DNA of 64,000 nucleotides. Source: Tricholoma matsutake. Lineage: Eukaryota > Basidiomycota > Agaricomycetes > Agaricales > Tricholomataceae. How positions within the stretch are numbered: position 1 is the first letter of the stretch; every line of letters begins with the position of its first letter. Under the pieces are notes generated by a model. That model did no database searches. It was not told the DNA's origin and worked only from the letters and a program-made list of their open reading frames with translations. The position numbers and the translations under genes were made by a program. The DNA is taken from positions 18,298,337-18,362,336 of the forward strand of contig AP026538.1 of the NCBI GenBank assembly GCA_026075535.2, read 5' to 3'. Of this stretch, positions 33,716 through 45,929 are shown one piece after another.

Positions 33716-36700
33716 TCAGAATCCCATCTGTCCAAAGGTAAGTGCATTAACATGTTTTGGGGCACTCGGATGAGCTCTGTAGAAGTTCGCGATTAGTTTT
33801 GCAGCATCGAGATCCTCCTCTGGAATCCATGAATTCTCTTCGTGCCCATAACCTCTCCATCTGACCAGATACTGCAACTTCCTACCCTTCATCCTGCTGT
33901 CCAGCACCTCATCCACCTCATACCTCTCCTCTCCTCTTACGATCTTGGGGGGCAGCAGTGGTTTTGCATGGCAACCTTCAATCGTGTCCATTGGTGCGGG
34001 CATGAGCCTGATGATGTGGATTACTGGATGTATTCAAGCCATCGATGGTGGCAGTTGGAGTCAATATGCATGCGAGCCAACAGGATGAATGACTGGGTAC
34101 AGCCCCAGGAAGCAGTGCACAAATTTCTTTGTGGGTCTAGTTGTGCTGATATCTGAAGCATCCAGGAAGACCTTTTTGCCGATCACAAAAATCGGTGTGG
34201 GGATTCACTGTTGGTTATAGTACCTTGCCATATCATCCTTCGATTTGGAAAGGGCAGCACGAGCCTCATCCAACATCGACTTCATCTGATCTGCAAACTT
34301 GTTGACTGCCTCAAGCCTTGAGGGTCGTTGGTTGGGCTCAAAACCCATCCACGGATGTCTGCCAGTGTCAACAAAGAAAGGGGAGTGCTGGGTGGATGAG
34401 TGGACATGGTTATTGTATGCGAATTTGCCCCGAGGGAGCAGAGTGTCCCAATCATTTTGGCACTCATTCACAAAAATATGGATGTACTGCTTGAGCTCCT
34501 GATTGACTTGCTCGGTCTGCCCATCGGACTGTGGGTGATATGCTGCAGATGCTGAAATGGTGATCCCCAACAAGCGATACAATTCATGCATGAATTGCGC
34601 TATGAACTGCAGTCCCCAATCCGAGAGCATCAATTTTGGGAGGCCATGAAGCTTCCACACATTGTGCAAGTACAATCATGCCAATCCCAGTGCCGTAATG
34701 GTGGTGTGAGTGGGTATGAAATGGCTGCACTTGCTCACTGAGTCTACCACCACCATCATCGTATCAAAGCCATGGGAGTCTGGAAGTTTGGTGATGAAAT
34801 CAACATTTACCACATCCCAGCAATTTTTGGGGATTGGGAGGGGATGTAGTTTGCTGAAAGGTTGGCGCTTCTGTGCCTTTGTGCGAAGACACAGATGGCA
34901 GGCCTTACAGTACTGACCAACAAAGCATGACATGTTTGGCCACCAGTAATTGCGCAAGATGAGTTTGAGTGTTTTCCAGCACCCCACATGTCCACCAATC
35001 TTGGAGTCATGATGCTGTTCAGTGATTCTGCATTGTAAGTCTGGTATGAGCAGAACATAAATGCGATCATGAAACCTCCATAATCCATCCTCCTCTGTCC
35101 AGTCCAAGCTTTGCAATATCTTGCCCTTGGCCCTATCCACCTCCTTCATCACTAGTACCACCGCATCTTCACTCTTTCCATCCCAAACCCCCTTTCACAC
35201 TTTGTGCAAGATATTTTGCTCCACTCCTTTGATTGTCACCCCTTTGAGTGCATGAATCGCAAAGAATTCAGGGCAGAGCAGGGTAGTGTCGCAATTATCA
35301 TCAGCACCATTCGCATGATTGGCTCGTCGTGAAAGCGCATCACATTTACCCATACTCTTTCCAGGATGGTGGTGCATGACGAAGTCAAACCGCAAAAGAT
35401 AGAGCGACCAGCGAGCTTGTCTGCAATTTAGCTTTTTCGCAGTCATGAAGTACTCCAGATTTTTGTGGTCAGTCCAGATCTCTACCTTGTGCTGTGCACC
35501 TTCAAGCAAATGCCTCCATTCCTCTAATGATCTCATCACTGCTAGCATCTCCTTGTTGTGGATCTCATAATTTCATTTGACCACATTGAGCGATTTTGAG
35601 TAGAACATGACAGGGTGCCATTTGAGATCGCCGGCCAATTGCTGTGACAGCACTGAGCGAGTCGCATAGTCTGAGCTGTCCACCTCGATGTGAAATGCTT
35701 TGGCATCGTCAGCAAAATGGAGAATAGGGGAGGATGTGACCCAATTCTTGATTTCATCAAAGGCGCCTTGTTCCAAAGGTCCTGATTCCCATTTGCACTC
35801 CTTCTTTGTGAGCTCAAAGAGGGGTTTTGCATGATGTGAAAAGTCTTTGATGAAGCACCAATAGAAATTTGCAAACCCTAGGAATGACTGTACTTTTTTG
35901 CACGTTGTGGGGGTGGGCCATTCAGTGACTCCTGCTACCTTGATGGGATCCATACAAATTTTGCCCTTGGATATGATGAGTCCGAGGTACTCGATTGTTG
36001 TTTACTTGAACTCGCACTTGTCATGTCACAGAAACAACTTGTGCACACAAAGGTGCTCCAGGACAAGGCATGTAATGCACCGATGTTCATCGATCAATTT
36101 TGTAAAGATGAGGATGTCATCCAGGTAGACACAGACCACTCCTTCCATAATGAGATCCTGAAAAATGTCATTCATCATTGTTTGGAATGTGGAAGGGGAG
36201 TTTGTGAGTCCAAAAAACATCACCAAGGGTTCGAAAAGCCCGTGATTCATGCAAAAAGTGGCTTTCCATTTGTTGCCCCTTTTCATGTGCACATTATTGT
36301 GCCCCCATTGCATGTCGAGTTTTGTAAAGTATTTCATGCCTCATAGTTGATTTACCAGTTCTGAAATCAGTGGTAGTGGATATTGGTTTTTGATTGTGAG
36401 GGCATTGAGAGCACAATAATCTTGTACAAGCCAGAGGGATCCATCCTTCTTCTTGATAAAGAAGATGGGGGATGCCATCAGTGACTTTGAGGGACGAATG
36501 CAGCCAGTGGCTAGGTTCTCCTGGATGAATTCGTCCATCTCAGCATGTTCGTTGGGCGTGAGGGGGTAGACCTTGCAGCTAGCGGCTTTCGCACCAGGGA
36601 TGAGTTCGATCGCATGACCCCATACCTTTTGGTCAGGCAAGCAGTCAAATGAAGACTTTGCAAATAGGTCCTTGAACTCGTAGAAGTGTGCAGGGACAGA

Positions 36701-36724
36701 TTTGTGAAAGGACTTTGGTTGCAT
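33716..36724 (-). pseudogene. Gypsy-4 reverse transcriptase, RNase H, integrase and chromodomain
   Basis: One frame holds all domains. Reverse transcriptase: [41 protein letters not shown] and VYLDDILIF (36110). RNase H: EVDSSDYATRSVL, EEWRHLLEGAQH and [10 protein letters not shown]. Integrase: CHLCLRTKA, VVNVDFITKLP, LMLSDWGLQF and HPQSDGQTEQVNQELK, which give the D-D-E triad. Chromodomain: YEVDEVLDSRMKGRKLQYLV, RWRGYGHEENSWIPEEDL and ANFYRAHP (33900-33760). Stops interrupt at about 36341, 36010, 35555, 35193, 34676 and 34205. No frameshift is needed. Confidence 0.88.
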
Positions 36725-36725
36725 T

Positions 36726-37407
36726 CTTATGGAAGGCCTCTGCTAGCCATTGTGAAATGTTGGACGTGGCACGAATGAATTCCGCTTTGCAGGGAATGGT
36801 AGTGATGAAGATGTGATCTCCCTCTTTGACCGAGTTTTTGCTTGAAAGGGGCAGTTCATCATGGTCTTTGTCATTGTTATCATTGTTCACCAGTTGCAGA
36901 AGGTCCAGGATGTCCTCCATCTCAATGTCAGGGGTAGGCATGGGACCTGCACAACAGGTACAAATACTAGCAATTTCCCGAAAAGCACTTTTGCACTCTT
37001 CGTTTGTCTCGTTCTGACAGGTGCAGCAGTGATTTGGGCATCGACTCATTTTGACCTCATTAGTCTGCCAGTCCACCTCAGGATGATGCTTACAGAGCCA
37101 GGTGAGGCCAAGAATAACATCTTGCTTGCTGATGCCAGTCACTGTGAACATCGCACATTCAGAATCGTAGTAGGACCTCTACAACTTCTGAGATATTGCC
37201 TGCTTCGTTCACCGAGCCATTGACATTGAACACAGGGATGGGTTGGCTGAGCGCTTTTGTTGCGAGGTGATTTTGGGCAACAAAATCAGAACTGATGAAA
37301 AGGCTGGTGGCACCACAATCAAGTAGCGCCTTGGTTGTGTGCACAGTGCCAGTATTGGTGGATTGCAGCGATACTTCGAGCTCGAACAAGTGGGGGCTCA
37401 GGGTCAC
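36726..37407 (-). pseudogene. Gypsy-4 protease and linker
   Basis: The retropepsin motif reads KALLDCGATSLFIS near 37320, so DSG has become DCG. NVNGSVNEAGNIS and VILGLTWLCKHHPEVDWQ follow. The acidic linker (EMEDILDLL, 36900) leads to the reverse transcriptase. The fragments lie in different frames (37407-37159, then 37151-36730), so a frameshift near 37155 is present. Confidence 0.8.
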
Positions 37408-37699
37408 CGCTATGACATAGTGGTTGGGGAGTCATTTCTCCCATTTAGGGTGCTTACGAAAATGCAAATGAGGATAGGGAGGGGTTAGTATGGCTTGTGC
37501 ATTGTTTGCAGAGAGATCGGTCGATGAAATAGAATTTGATTTGTACACTTCATCTACTGACAACACTGCGAAACAATTTTTCATGGACAATGGTGGCGTA
37601 TTGCTCACTCGTTGTCACTGCGAAAATCCTCCTTTACTTCTACAATGGGCTCCTCATTCCTCTCATTTGTGTCATTCACATCCAGCGCTGTGAATTCCT

Positions 37700-38780
37700 C
37701 CTGTGCAAAATCCTGTCGCTCTTTGCCATCCATGTACCAAATGTCAAACCGTCTTGGGCACTCAGGTTGTGCATGACTGGGTTCTCCGCAATGAAAGCAG
37801 ATGAGCGCAGATCCATCCTTTGGTTTAGTGGGTGCAGAGACACTTTGTGCTGAAGGTGTGTATCATGATGGGGTGGTTGTGTGCGAAATTGGGGGGAGGG
37901 GTTGCACCATGGTGGGAACAAGCTTGCAGAACATGTTCCCTGGCTGTGAGCTGGTTTTGGATTGTGAGGCCATTCGTGAAGACATGCAAAAAGCCTCATT
38001 TGCAATGCAATTTTCATTGCAGACAATAGCAGCATTGTACCACTGCTTGGGGGTGTTATCTGAAGGTTGTCCAGTGGTGAGACAGGCAACATAGTCTTGG
38101 ATCTTCACATTTAGACCTTGTCAGAATTTGAGGATGATATGTGAGCCCTTGAAGTACTGCGCTCGCTCTACCAGTTTGCAAAAGTCATTGATGTACTCGT
38201 CAACAGTTCATGTACCTTGAAAGTACTTCACAGTCTTGAGAGCTCAGTCCACAGAGATTGGATCTCATTCTTCAGACAGAACTTGTGTGCAAATTCATCC
38301 ACAAAATCGGAGTAGGTGTAGGGGAGTATTCCGCTTAGTTGGTAGTTGCGCATGAGACGATCCACAAACTGTGTGGCTCATCCGCACTTCATGAATGAGA
38401 GGGCCCACATAACCTGCACATGCTCATCCACAAATTGATGAGGAGCAAGGGCAAAATAGAGTGCACACAAATTCAGGAATGCTCATCCTTGTGAACAATC
38501 ACCTGAAAAGTCTGTGGGTTTGCAGGCTTGGGGCGGTAATCTTGCGATGATGTTTTGCAATGGATTTTGTGAACTACTGGGCCAGGAGACCCTAGGTCTG
38601 TGGGGTTGGAGATGCTTGGAAGCACCTGTGGCTCTTTGCGGTCTGCCTCTCATTGTGCAAATACTGTCATAGTCTGTACAAGGCCTGCAATGCTCGCTTT
38701 GATGTGCTGGAGGCGGTCCTCATTGTCTGTCTCCATGGGAAGGTTGGTAGTTGTGTAAAGGGGCGGAAGAGTTGAGTGGA
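37700..38780 (-). pseudogene. Gypsy-4 gag
   Basis: The end is clear: KIQDYVACLTTGQPSDNTPK (38105), an Ala/Met-rich helix and a CCHC zinc knuckle ICFHCGEPSHAQPEC (37800-37760). Upstream (38780-38110) the capsid region is heavily broken. It can be followed only in pieces through the parallel with Gypsy-3 gag. Confidence 0.68.
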
Positions 38781-38903
38781 GGGATGATAGTGAAGCTCTC
38801 CAAAGTCATGAAGCAGGCACAAAAATGTGCAAAATTTATATAAACTGAGTCGCTGGCTGTGGTAACCTACTACCTTCAGTCCACTAAAGAGAGAGTTTTC
38901 TTC

Positions 38904-39477
38904 TGTAAGGGCAACCTTACAATCAGAGTCCTAAGAACTCAATACTTGCAAGGGAAAACCAAAGTTTAGACTCAATAACTATTGAACAAGGAAAAGACCC
39001 ATACCTTGCAAGGGAAAACCAAAGAGAAAACTCTAAGGAGTCTGGTGCAAGGCCAAAGTATATATATGGAAGGCATGCGACATTCTAAAATACTTGGAGC
39101 TCCTTCCATCCTAGCACTAATTCAGATCCAGGGTCATGTTCCCATTTGGGGAGATGACCATCAACCAGTGATAGTGTCCGCATCAGGCCATGATTGGTAA
39201 TGGGTGTGCGAAGACATCCTCGATCGTTTCCGCAGGTGCAACAATTGCGCAAAGGCGCAAACTGCGACAATGGTTTGCACAGGGGTATTGACTATGAGAA
39301 TGGTGAGAGTACAATAGGGGCTGATGGATCAACATATCGGAATGTTTGTAGATGGTTGGCACAAAAGGTGCCTCATTGCGCAAAAGGTGCTTTGTTGCAC
39401 AAACATTTGTGGGTGTGCGGAAATGTTCACAAATGTGCACCAACCATTGTAGGGGCTCATAAGGTGTTCCCCTTACA
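38904..39477 (-). repeat. 5' LTR of Gypsy-4
   Basis: The longer of the two copies, followed in element orientation by GAAGAAAACTCTCTC. The same leader motif marks the Gypsy-3 LTR border. Confidence 0.9.
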
Positions 39478-39599
39478 ACATCCTAGCAGAGTATAGTTAT
39501 GAGCAACATCAACAGATAGGTAAGCTACAATGTACCAAATAATATGGTCTATTGAACACATACAGTGTATTGAATGATACAGGTTCGGTGGACACCATT

Positions 39600-39975
39600 G
39601 AACGCTCTCATAGTATGTATAACATGTACTAGTATCAAATGAATACAATTCATGCTTGATACACTATGAAGAATGTTAATAATGTACAGATCAGAGATAG
39701 CGGTGGACACGGTACTCGGCAATGGCATCGGCAACGGCATAGAAGTACAACATTGGCATCAGGCACCACTTCGCCATAACAGTACGACCTAGCTGTCGAA
39801 CACTCTCATAGTGTATAATATGTACTAGTATCAAATGAATACACTTTTACAATTTTTGCTTGTGATACACTATGAAGAATGTTAATATACAGATCAGAGA
39901 TAGTGTTGGACACGGTACTCAGCAACAGTATCAGGAGTGGCATTGGCAGTGGCATTGGCATAAATATATGGCATT
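39600..39975. repeat. Direct duplication of about 180 bp, period 198
   Basis: The block starting GAACGCTCTCATAG at 39600 recurs at 39798. The shared text includes GTACTAGTATCAAATGAATA, TGATACACTATGAAGAATG and GTACAGATCAGAGATAG. Each copy runs into GGCATCGGCAACGGC-type text. No gene is seen between 39483 and 40435. Confidence 0.8.
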
Positions 39976-40435
39976 GGCATCAGGCCAACAGTCTTGGTAT
40001 AGATGTGCATAGGAGACTGTATGGCCTAGCTATGGGCAATGATCCAATAATTTTCTATGTAGTGCAGACCTACAAAATGGGATCAGCTTGCCAACCTGAT
40101 GGGTATTGGTCAATGCTGCTGATGCCGTCTAAGGAAATTTGCTGATGCTGAAGGTTATATAGTGACATGTATGATAAATGCCTCATTTAGTGATAATTCA
40201 TTTGTTGTGAGCTATGAAATGGGTCGGCACTGGCACTGGCAGAAATTAAAAATTTACTGACATCGGCAGCAGCAGACATGTAATACAGGCCTTCATGAAA
40301 TCAGAAATCGGCATCGGAATTGAGCATGGCACCGGCACTGGGATTAGGGATCAGGCAGGAAACGTTCAGTGTTCTAGAAGCACCAACAATTATTACATGT
40401 TCATGTATAGAATATGTAAATGAAATAAATGACCA

Positions 40436-42050
40436 TCATCCATCGTCCATAGTGTCCATATCATCAGAGCCATGCAACCAGGTGTCATCAACATAATCAA
40501 AGTCTGCCTGAGTATAGATGGGCAGCATGATGCAAGAAGGAGTGGGGTGCTCTATCTCAGAGGTGCTGGGGGACTCATCACTAAAATTGTCCTCCGAGTC
40601 AGAATCGGCACCGGCATTATCAGCATTGGCATTGGATTCACCCTGAGGTCCAGTAGAATCTGTCTCTGATGATAAGAGAAAAACATCTGCTGCATCAGAC
40701 ATGGTGGCAAAAGCTGATAGGGGATTTGGTGGAGATGAAGAGGTAGAATCATTGAGGTAGAAGTCAGCGGCATCAAAGCCGGTGGGGTAACCCATAGGGG
40801 CAGATGATGAATCAGAACTATATGCCATGGCTGCCTGAAGAGCAGTATGCTGATAAGCATCATTTGCTACATCATCTTCACCTTGCCAAACCTCAGCATT
40901 GGCAGCGGCAGCTGGGACAGGATCGGTAGTGGGAGTGGGGATGGAATTGGAATTGGTGTCGGCAGCGGAGATGTGATCAGCATCGGCAATGGGGACAGGA
41001 GCAATGGGAGTGGGGACAGGAACAATGGGAGCAGTCCCAGCATTGGACACATTGGATTCAGCATCTGAAAAATATAGGCCAGCATCATGACCAGTAACCG
41101 TGGGTGGTCAACTGTAAGCAGGGACAACTGTTGGGAGACTTGGTGTGTCTGACCACTCCTTCTTTTGCTGTGCACCATCAGGTAGAGACCCTGCATACCC
41201 AGAATGCTGTGCCCTTTCCCTTGCCCTTGGTTGTCTGATTGATTGCTAAAACATTATTCTCTGTAATATCAACATCCCAGGTCCACTTGTAGGAGGTTGG
41301 GGGAAGGGCCTTCAGGTGCTCAAGTTCAGCCTGTGCATGTGCAGATACCAGTTCCAATTGTCTTTTTATGGCCGATTGCCTTGACCATCTCCCAGTGTGT
41401 CCATTGTTGTTTTTTGATGCCAATGCTGCTGCTGTTGCCAGTGCTGGTGCCGATGCCTGTGCCATTGCTGTTGCTGTTGTTAACTTATGTGGTTTGGACT
41501 GAAGCTCCTTGAGCAGGGCTAGCTCATGAAGTTGTTCGAACCCTGCTGCTTTCCTGAGATTTGCATTCATCACAGCCTCTGCTGATGATTCACAGCCATC
41601 TATGAAGTCACACATCCTGCGTGCTTCATTGAACATGTCCCCAATGAGAGCCTGCAGGTCGATGCAAGATTGGCAGTTGGCTCAGCCATTGGCAGCATTG
41701 TCTGCTGGCTGGCTATCAGTGGGTGGTGAGCTGGTGATCACAGGGGAAGGGATATACTGCTGATAGCTATCAAGGCACTTATCCAGGGTGTCACTTGCGA
41801 AAATTTGCCCCAGTGCCGGTTCACTATTGTGTCTCCACCAATCACATGCATATGAATCCATGAGTTGGCTAGGACTGTTGCTGGCAACACCATCATCCAA
41901 TGAGGCCAAGAGAGATGGATAGAATCCAAGGGGTAGGTGGTCCAAATTCACATCGGCAAGGCTGTCAGCCAAGGATCGAAGAAGGATTGGCATATCCATC
42001 ATAAGGCCGATGGAGGTGCTGATGCCAATGCACGACATTACATACATCTG
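40436..42050 (-). pseudogene. Unassigned acidic protein next to the KDZ-type remnant
   Basis: From 42047 the frame reads LADSLADVNLDHLPLGFYPS and CDWWRHNSEPALGQIFASD, passes a TGA near 41680, and continues as CIDLQALIGDMFNEARRMCD and LRKAAGFEQLHELALLKELQ to about 41190. A second frame (41050-40436) is Ala/Pro/Ser/Asp-rich and ends in an acidic tail (DDMDTMDDG). I do not recognise a domain. Alanine-rich tracts reflect a scattered GGCATTGGCA-type motif. It may be the tail of the 42371-44200 gene or a separate one. Confidence 0.45.
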
Positions 42051-42370
42051 TCATACTTGTCAGTGATGTATACTTACTTCCTTTAGAAAAGATCTCAACA
42101 TACAAGCTCGGCATAGAGAATTTTCTGCATCCAACGTTGTTTGACAAAGTTTGCCTGGTCTAACTCCAACAAAACTCAATGGAATCGGGACTCTGCATAC
42201 CAAATGATCTCTTGTGTCTGCATTCGGAGTTGCTGTTTCAGGCCCAATTGCAAAGAAAAAGGGTTGAAGATTGAGAGACTTTTGTTTGACATAGTTTTAC
42301 TGGTCGTGGTTGGTGATCAAGATAATCATGTTTACATCAATCATGTTTACATAATACAGGCTCTTTTCAG

Positions 42371-44200
42371 TCACAGAGGGGAGATATAATCGGCATTTGT
42401 TGATCTAAATGCATTGTCAGCCCTCAATGCTAATTCATACCATGAAGCATGCTGGTGATTAGCATAGGCTAGTGGACCAGGAAGGGTATTCTTGGACTGC
42501 AAGGCTGACTGCCACCATTGGCTGTGATAGATGAAATACTGCACAGTCCACTGCATTTCATATGTGACCAGTAGAAATTCCTCCCTCCATCAATTTCTCT
42601 GAGCCTGTGAATGAACCCAATGTACTCGCCTGACTATGAAAAATGTTAGTACAATGAATATGGATGGCTACAAAATATATTTACATTCCCAGAATCGGCC
42701 AGCATCGGCAGCAGCAGCAGCATCAGCATCAGCCATGAGACCAGTACAAATGTGGGAATTATGCCAAATACAGGACAGATGAACAGAGGTGGAACCAGGT
42801 ACATTTGGATTCAAAATAGCTGTGCTGGCATTGAGGTCATCCCTGGTTAACTGCTGAAACATACTCAATGTGTCATCATCACAATCCAGTGTTAGTAGGA
42901 CATGTGCCAAAGCTCATGGTAGAGATTGACCACTTTGGCAGGCCTCATCAGCAATGTTACATGCCAAATCAGCTGGTAAAACTGATAGGCCAATTGTAAG
43001 TTTGTGAAGCTTGTGGGTAGTAAGTTACTGGTTACCAGGTCAAGGGAATTTGGTGTTCCCCCTGACACTGGCAGGTAACCATTGCTAAGTGATGTATTCC
43101 ATTTGTATGGACCACATGAATATAACTGTTGTTCAAGGCATCAGCAGTTGGGACAGCATCGGCAGGTGGGATGGCAATGGCAGGTGGGACAGCAGCGGCA
43201 GTTTGATGAGGATCAGGCAAATATGATTGAAACCCATGGATGTCTTCATCAGCATGCTCAACTTCAGATTCATCATTACCATCAAAGAAGTCTTGGAAAC
43301 TATTCTCAACATCAATATTCCCCTTCCCTTGATGCCAAAGGGCATCAAGGTGATTAAAAAATGCTCAGTCAGCCCCAGTTTCATCTTCAGCCTGGTTGTT
43401 GGCCTGAGACTCTTTATATGCATCCGAGGTTGAGCCAGGTGAAGAGGGCTGATGCCAGTGCTGGTGTCACTGCCATTGCCAATCATTTGCCTGCCAATTG
43501 GCCGACTCTTGCTCTGCTTTATCCTTCACATCTTCAAATGTCTCCAGATATTTCAATTGGAAGTTCAGAGCATTGCAAATTGGCTGATCCATCTGGTGCT
43601 GGACTAAAATGTATGTGCCGACCTCCCATAGCTCAGCCCAGCAGAAGTGCATGCCGGTCCAGCATTCAATGGGATGGAAGGGATTTTGCCTGTGGGTTAC
43701 ATGCATGCATGTGCAGCAAAGTGTGCTTCCCAGTGAACAATCAATGCATCGCCAAATTGCCCGTTTATTGAATGGACAGTGGGTGCAAACTTGTTTGTCA
43801 ACTGACCATGCCTGCTGAGCGAGGGAGGTTTGCAGCAATTCATCTACTCATCCCACAAACTCCAGTACATAGTCTCACTGTCTCTATTATTTGTATATGA
43901 GCCTCGCTCCATAAGCAATCAGTGTCAAAACTAACCATGCTGATGTGTGGCCAAGTTAGCTCAGTGGCCATTTGAGGTTCTTGCATGTCCCATTCAGGAG
44001 CAACATTGGGATTATCCTGTATAACAGAATTTGATGGACCCGGTTCTTCCACCGCAGTCAGGGGGACCTTGATGCGCTTTGTTTTTGGTCCATGTTTTGT
44101 GTTGACCTCAACTTCTACATGTTTAACAGTATTGACTGCATCATCATTATCCTCATGCAGGAGGGCATTCCTCTTTGATCTTCTCTTTCACTTGTAAGGA
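42371..44200 (-). pseudogene. KDZ transposase-type gene with CxC2 cysteine cluster
   Basis: The N-terminal part (44190-43840) has KTKRIKVPLTAVEEPGPSNS and PEWDMQEPQMATELTW. The CxC2-like cluster follows at 43790-43620: CTHCPFNKRAIWRCIDC, then CCTCMHVTHRQNPFHPI and WTGMHFCWAELWEVG. Next come ADALNNSYIHVVHTNG and CQCQG (43150-43060), then, after a frameshift near 43030, LLPTSFTNLQLAYQFYQL and KVVNLYHELWHMSY. A distal piece, MQWTVQYFIYHSQWWQSALQ and GPLAYANHQHASWYELALRA (42556-42380), fits the C-terminal side of KDZ proteins. The central catalytic part is not recognisable, so a large deletion is likely. The assignment relies on remembered family patterns. Confidence 0.62.
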
Positions 44201-44659
44201 ACTCTTGTTAGGATCATGATGATTTGAGGTGAGTCACAATGACACCCATTTATTGATGGGGCTATTTATTGTACTATCAACCTCATGTGATCCTCATGTG
44301 ATCCTCATGCCGATGATATGCTTTATCTTAATGACAAGAATGATTCTTTCCTTCACATCAGTCCCCCCCAATGCCGCCTGAACCATCAGAGAACCCGTGG
44401 TTTAGACAGTACCGGAAGGGAAGCAGATATATGGTTGAAGAGTGGAAGATCATTGAGCCTTATAAAATTGCATTCCAATCGCAGGAATCGAAAGCTGGCT
44501 GATTGCAAATACTCAAGTGCAACATCCTACCAGCAATATTCAACTACTGGGCATCAATTGACAGGGCCCCTGTGGATGAGGAGGAGAGTCGCATTTGTGC
44601 CAAGGTAAACTCACAAGCATGTGAAGGTTGTATTATTGATCACATCACCAGGAACTAAC
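44201..44659. other. Divergent intergenic region of the KDZ-type gene pair
   Basis: The CxC2 gene leaves to the left and the partner gene to the right from this stretch. I see direct GTGATCCTCAT copies (44287-44310) but no clear promoter element. The upstream end of the plus-strand gene is unclear and may start inside it. Confidence 0.35.
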
Positions 44660-45929
44660 AACCTGGCTTTCCAACAACTGGCGAATGACCAAAGGCCTCT
44701 CACAGAAATCGAACCACTTCAAAGTAAAGCGGTCGGAAGTCATTTGGAGCTTGTACCAGGACCGAGTTTTCCAACAGATCGCAAACCTGTTAGGTGTTGA
44801 GGACACCACCACAAGTACACCAGGATGGTTCCAAGCATGACTGCCAGCTATCAAGCATGTTTTCAACACCATGAATGCAGAGGAGAAAGCCATCCTTGAA
44901 GTCAAACAGGAGAAAATGATGTGGGAAGGATATCCCGAGCAGACAAAGCAAAGGTAAGTTGAAGCCGATGCCGATGCTGTTGCCGCTGCTGATGCCAGAT
45001 GTAACAAAAATTTCACAGTCTAGCACAAAAATACCTGCTTAAGCCTGTGGTGGAGAATGCACGACAACAGTGGCTATAAATGGGGGTGTTGTTTGTGACA
45101 TTTACAGCCTATACTGCACCTAGTGGTTTGATGGATGTTGATGCATGAGTCCCCAAATTATTTACTGCCAATGTGATGCCAATGCTGATGCCGACTCCAG
45201 CCACGAAAATGTTGCCTCTCTGATGGCCACCCTTGCATGATCGTTTCTGGACATGTATCATGATCAAGTCATGGAACTGAAGCTAAACTTTATGAGTTAT
45301 ATCAAGGGTTTACGCCCATCACACCTTGCTTCAAGGTCGGCAATGCAACATAATGCAACACTAACCTGATTAACAATGACTAGGGATGGCTTACCGATCC
45401 TTCCCACACCGTGGAAAGGATCACAATTCAAGAACAAAGAGCTGGAAGAATGGTTTATGTTGTATGTTGGGCAGCATTACAGTATGTTGACTTCCTATTC
45501 CACAAACCATTACTTATCTCCTGCAGAACTAGCAAATAATGGTCATGGTCGCCATATCCCATTCAAAGCAATTGCAGATTGGACATCATCATTTGTCAGT
45601 CTGGAATATCTCCCAGCTAGGTTCAAATTTAGAGACCCACGGAACATGCACAAGAGTGTCATAGAAGACTTCTTTGACCATGTTCTGCAGTGACAAATAG
45701 TGCAGGGCCCTGAAAGAGTGTTCCGGTTCAAAGCAATCAAAGTTGGGGATGGGAGTGTGGCACCTGCACACTATCCAAATGATTTGAATAACCCTTCACC
45801 TTCCTGACGCAGTTCAAAACACAGGGGCCAAAGAAATGATGATGCCAATCCTCATAGCGGCACTGAGCTGGGGGCCATTGCCAATGCTGATAACCCTTCA
45901 CCTTCCCCACACATTTTGAAATGCAGGGG

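Larger units (their letters stand above)
33116..39477 (-). mobile_element. Gypsy-4, full-length Ty3/gypsy chromovirus
   Basis: LTRs at 33116-33653 and 38904-39477 begin TGTAAGGG and end CCCTTACA (plus strand), and the 5-bp duplication ACATC (33111-33115, 39478-39482) is exact. Minus-strand order: LTR, gag, zinc knuckle, protease, reverse transcriptase, RNase H, integrase, chromodomain, polypurine tract, LTR. From reverse transcriptase to chromodomain the frame is continuous and broken only by stops. Confidence 0.93.

Noticed and set aside
44318..44608. Plus-strand frame of 96 codons as the start of the KDZ-neighbour gene
   Set aside because: It does not join in frame to the recognisable part from 44660 and has no conserved motif; left unassigned.
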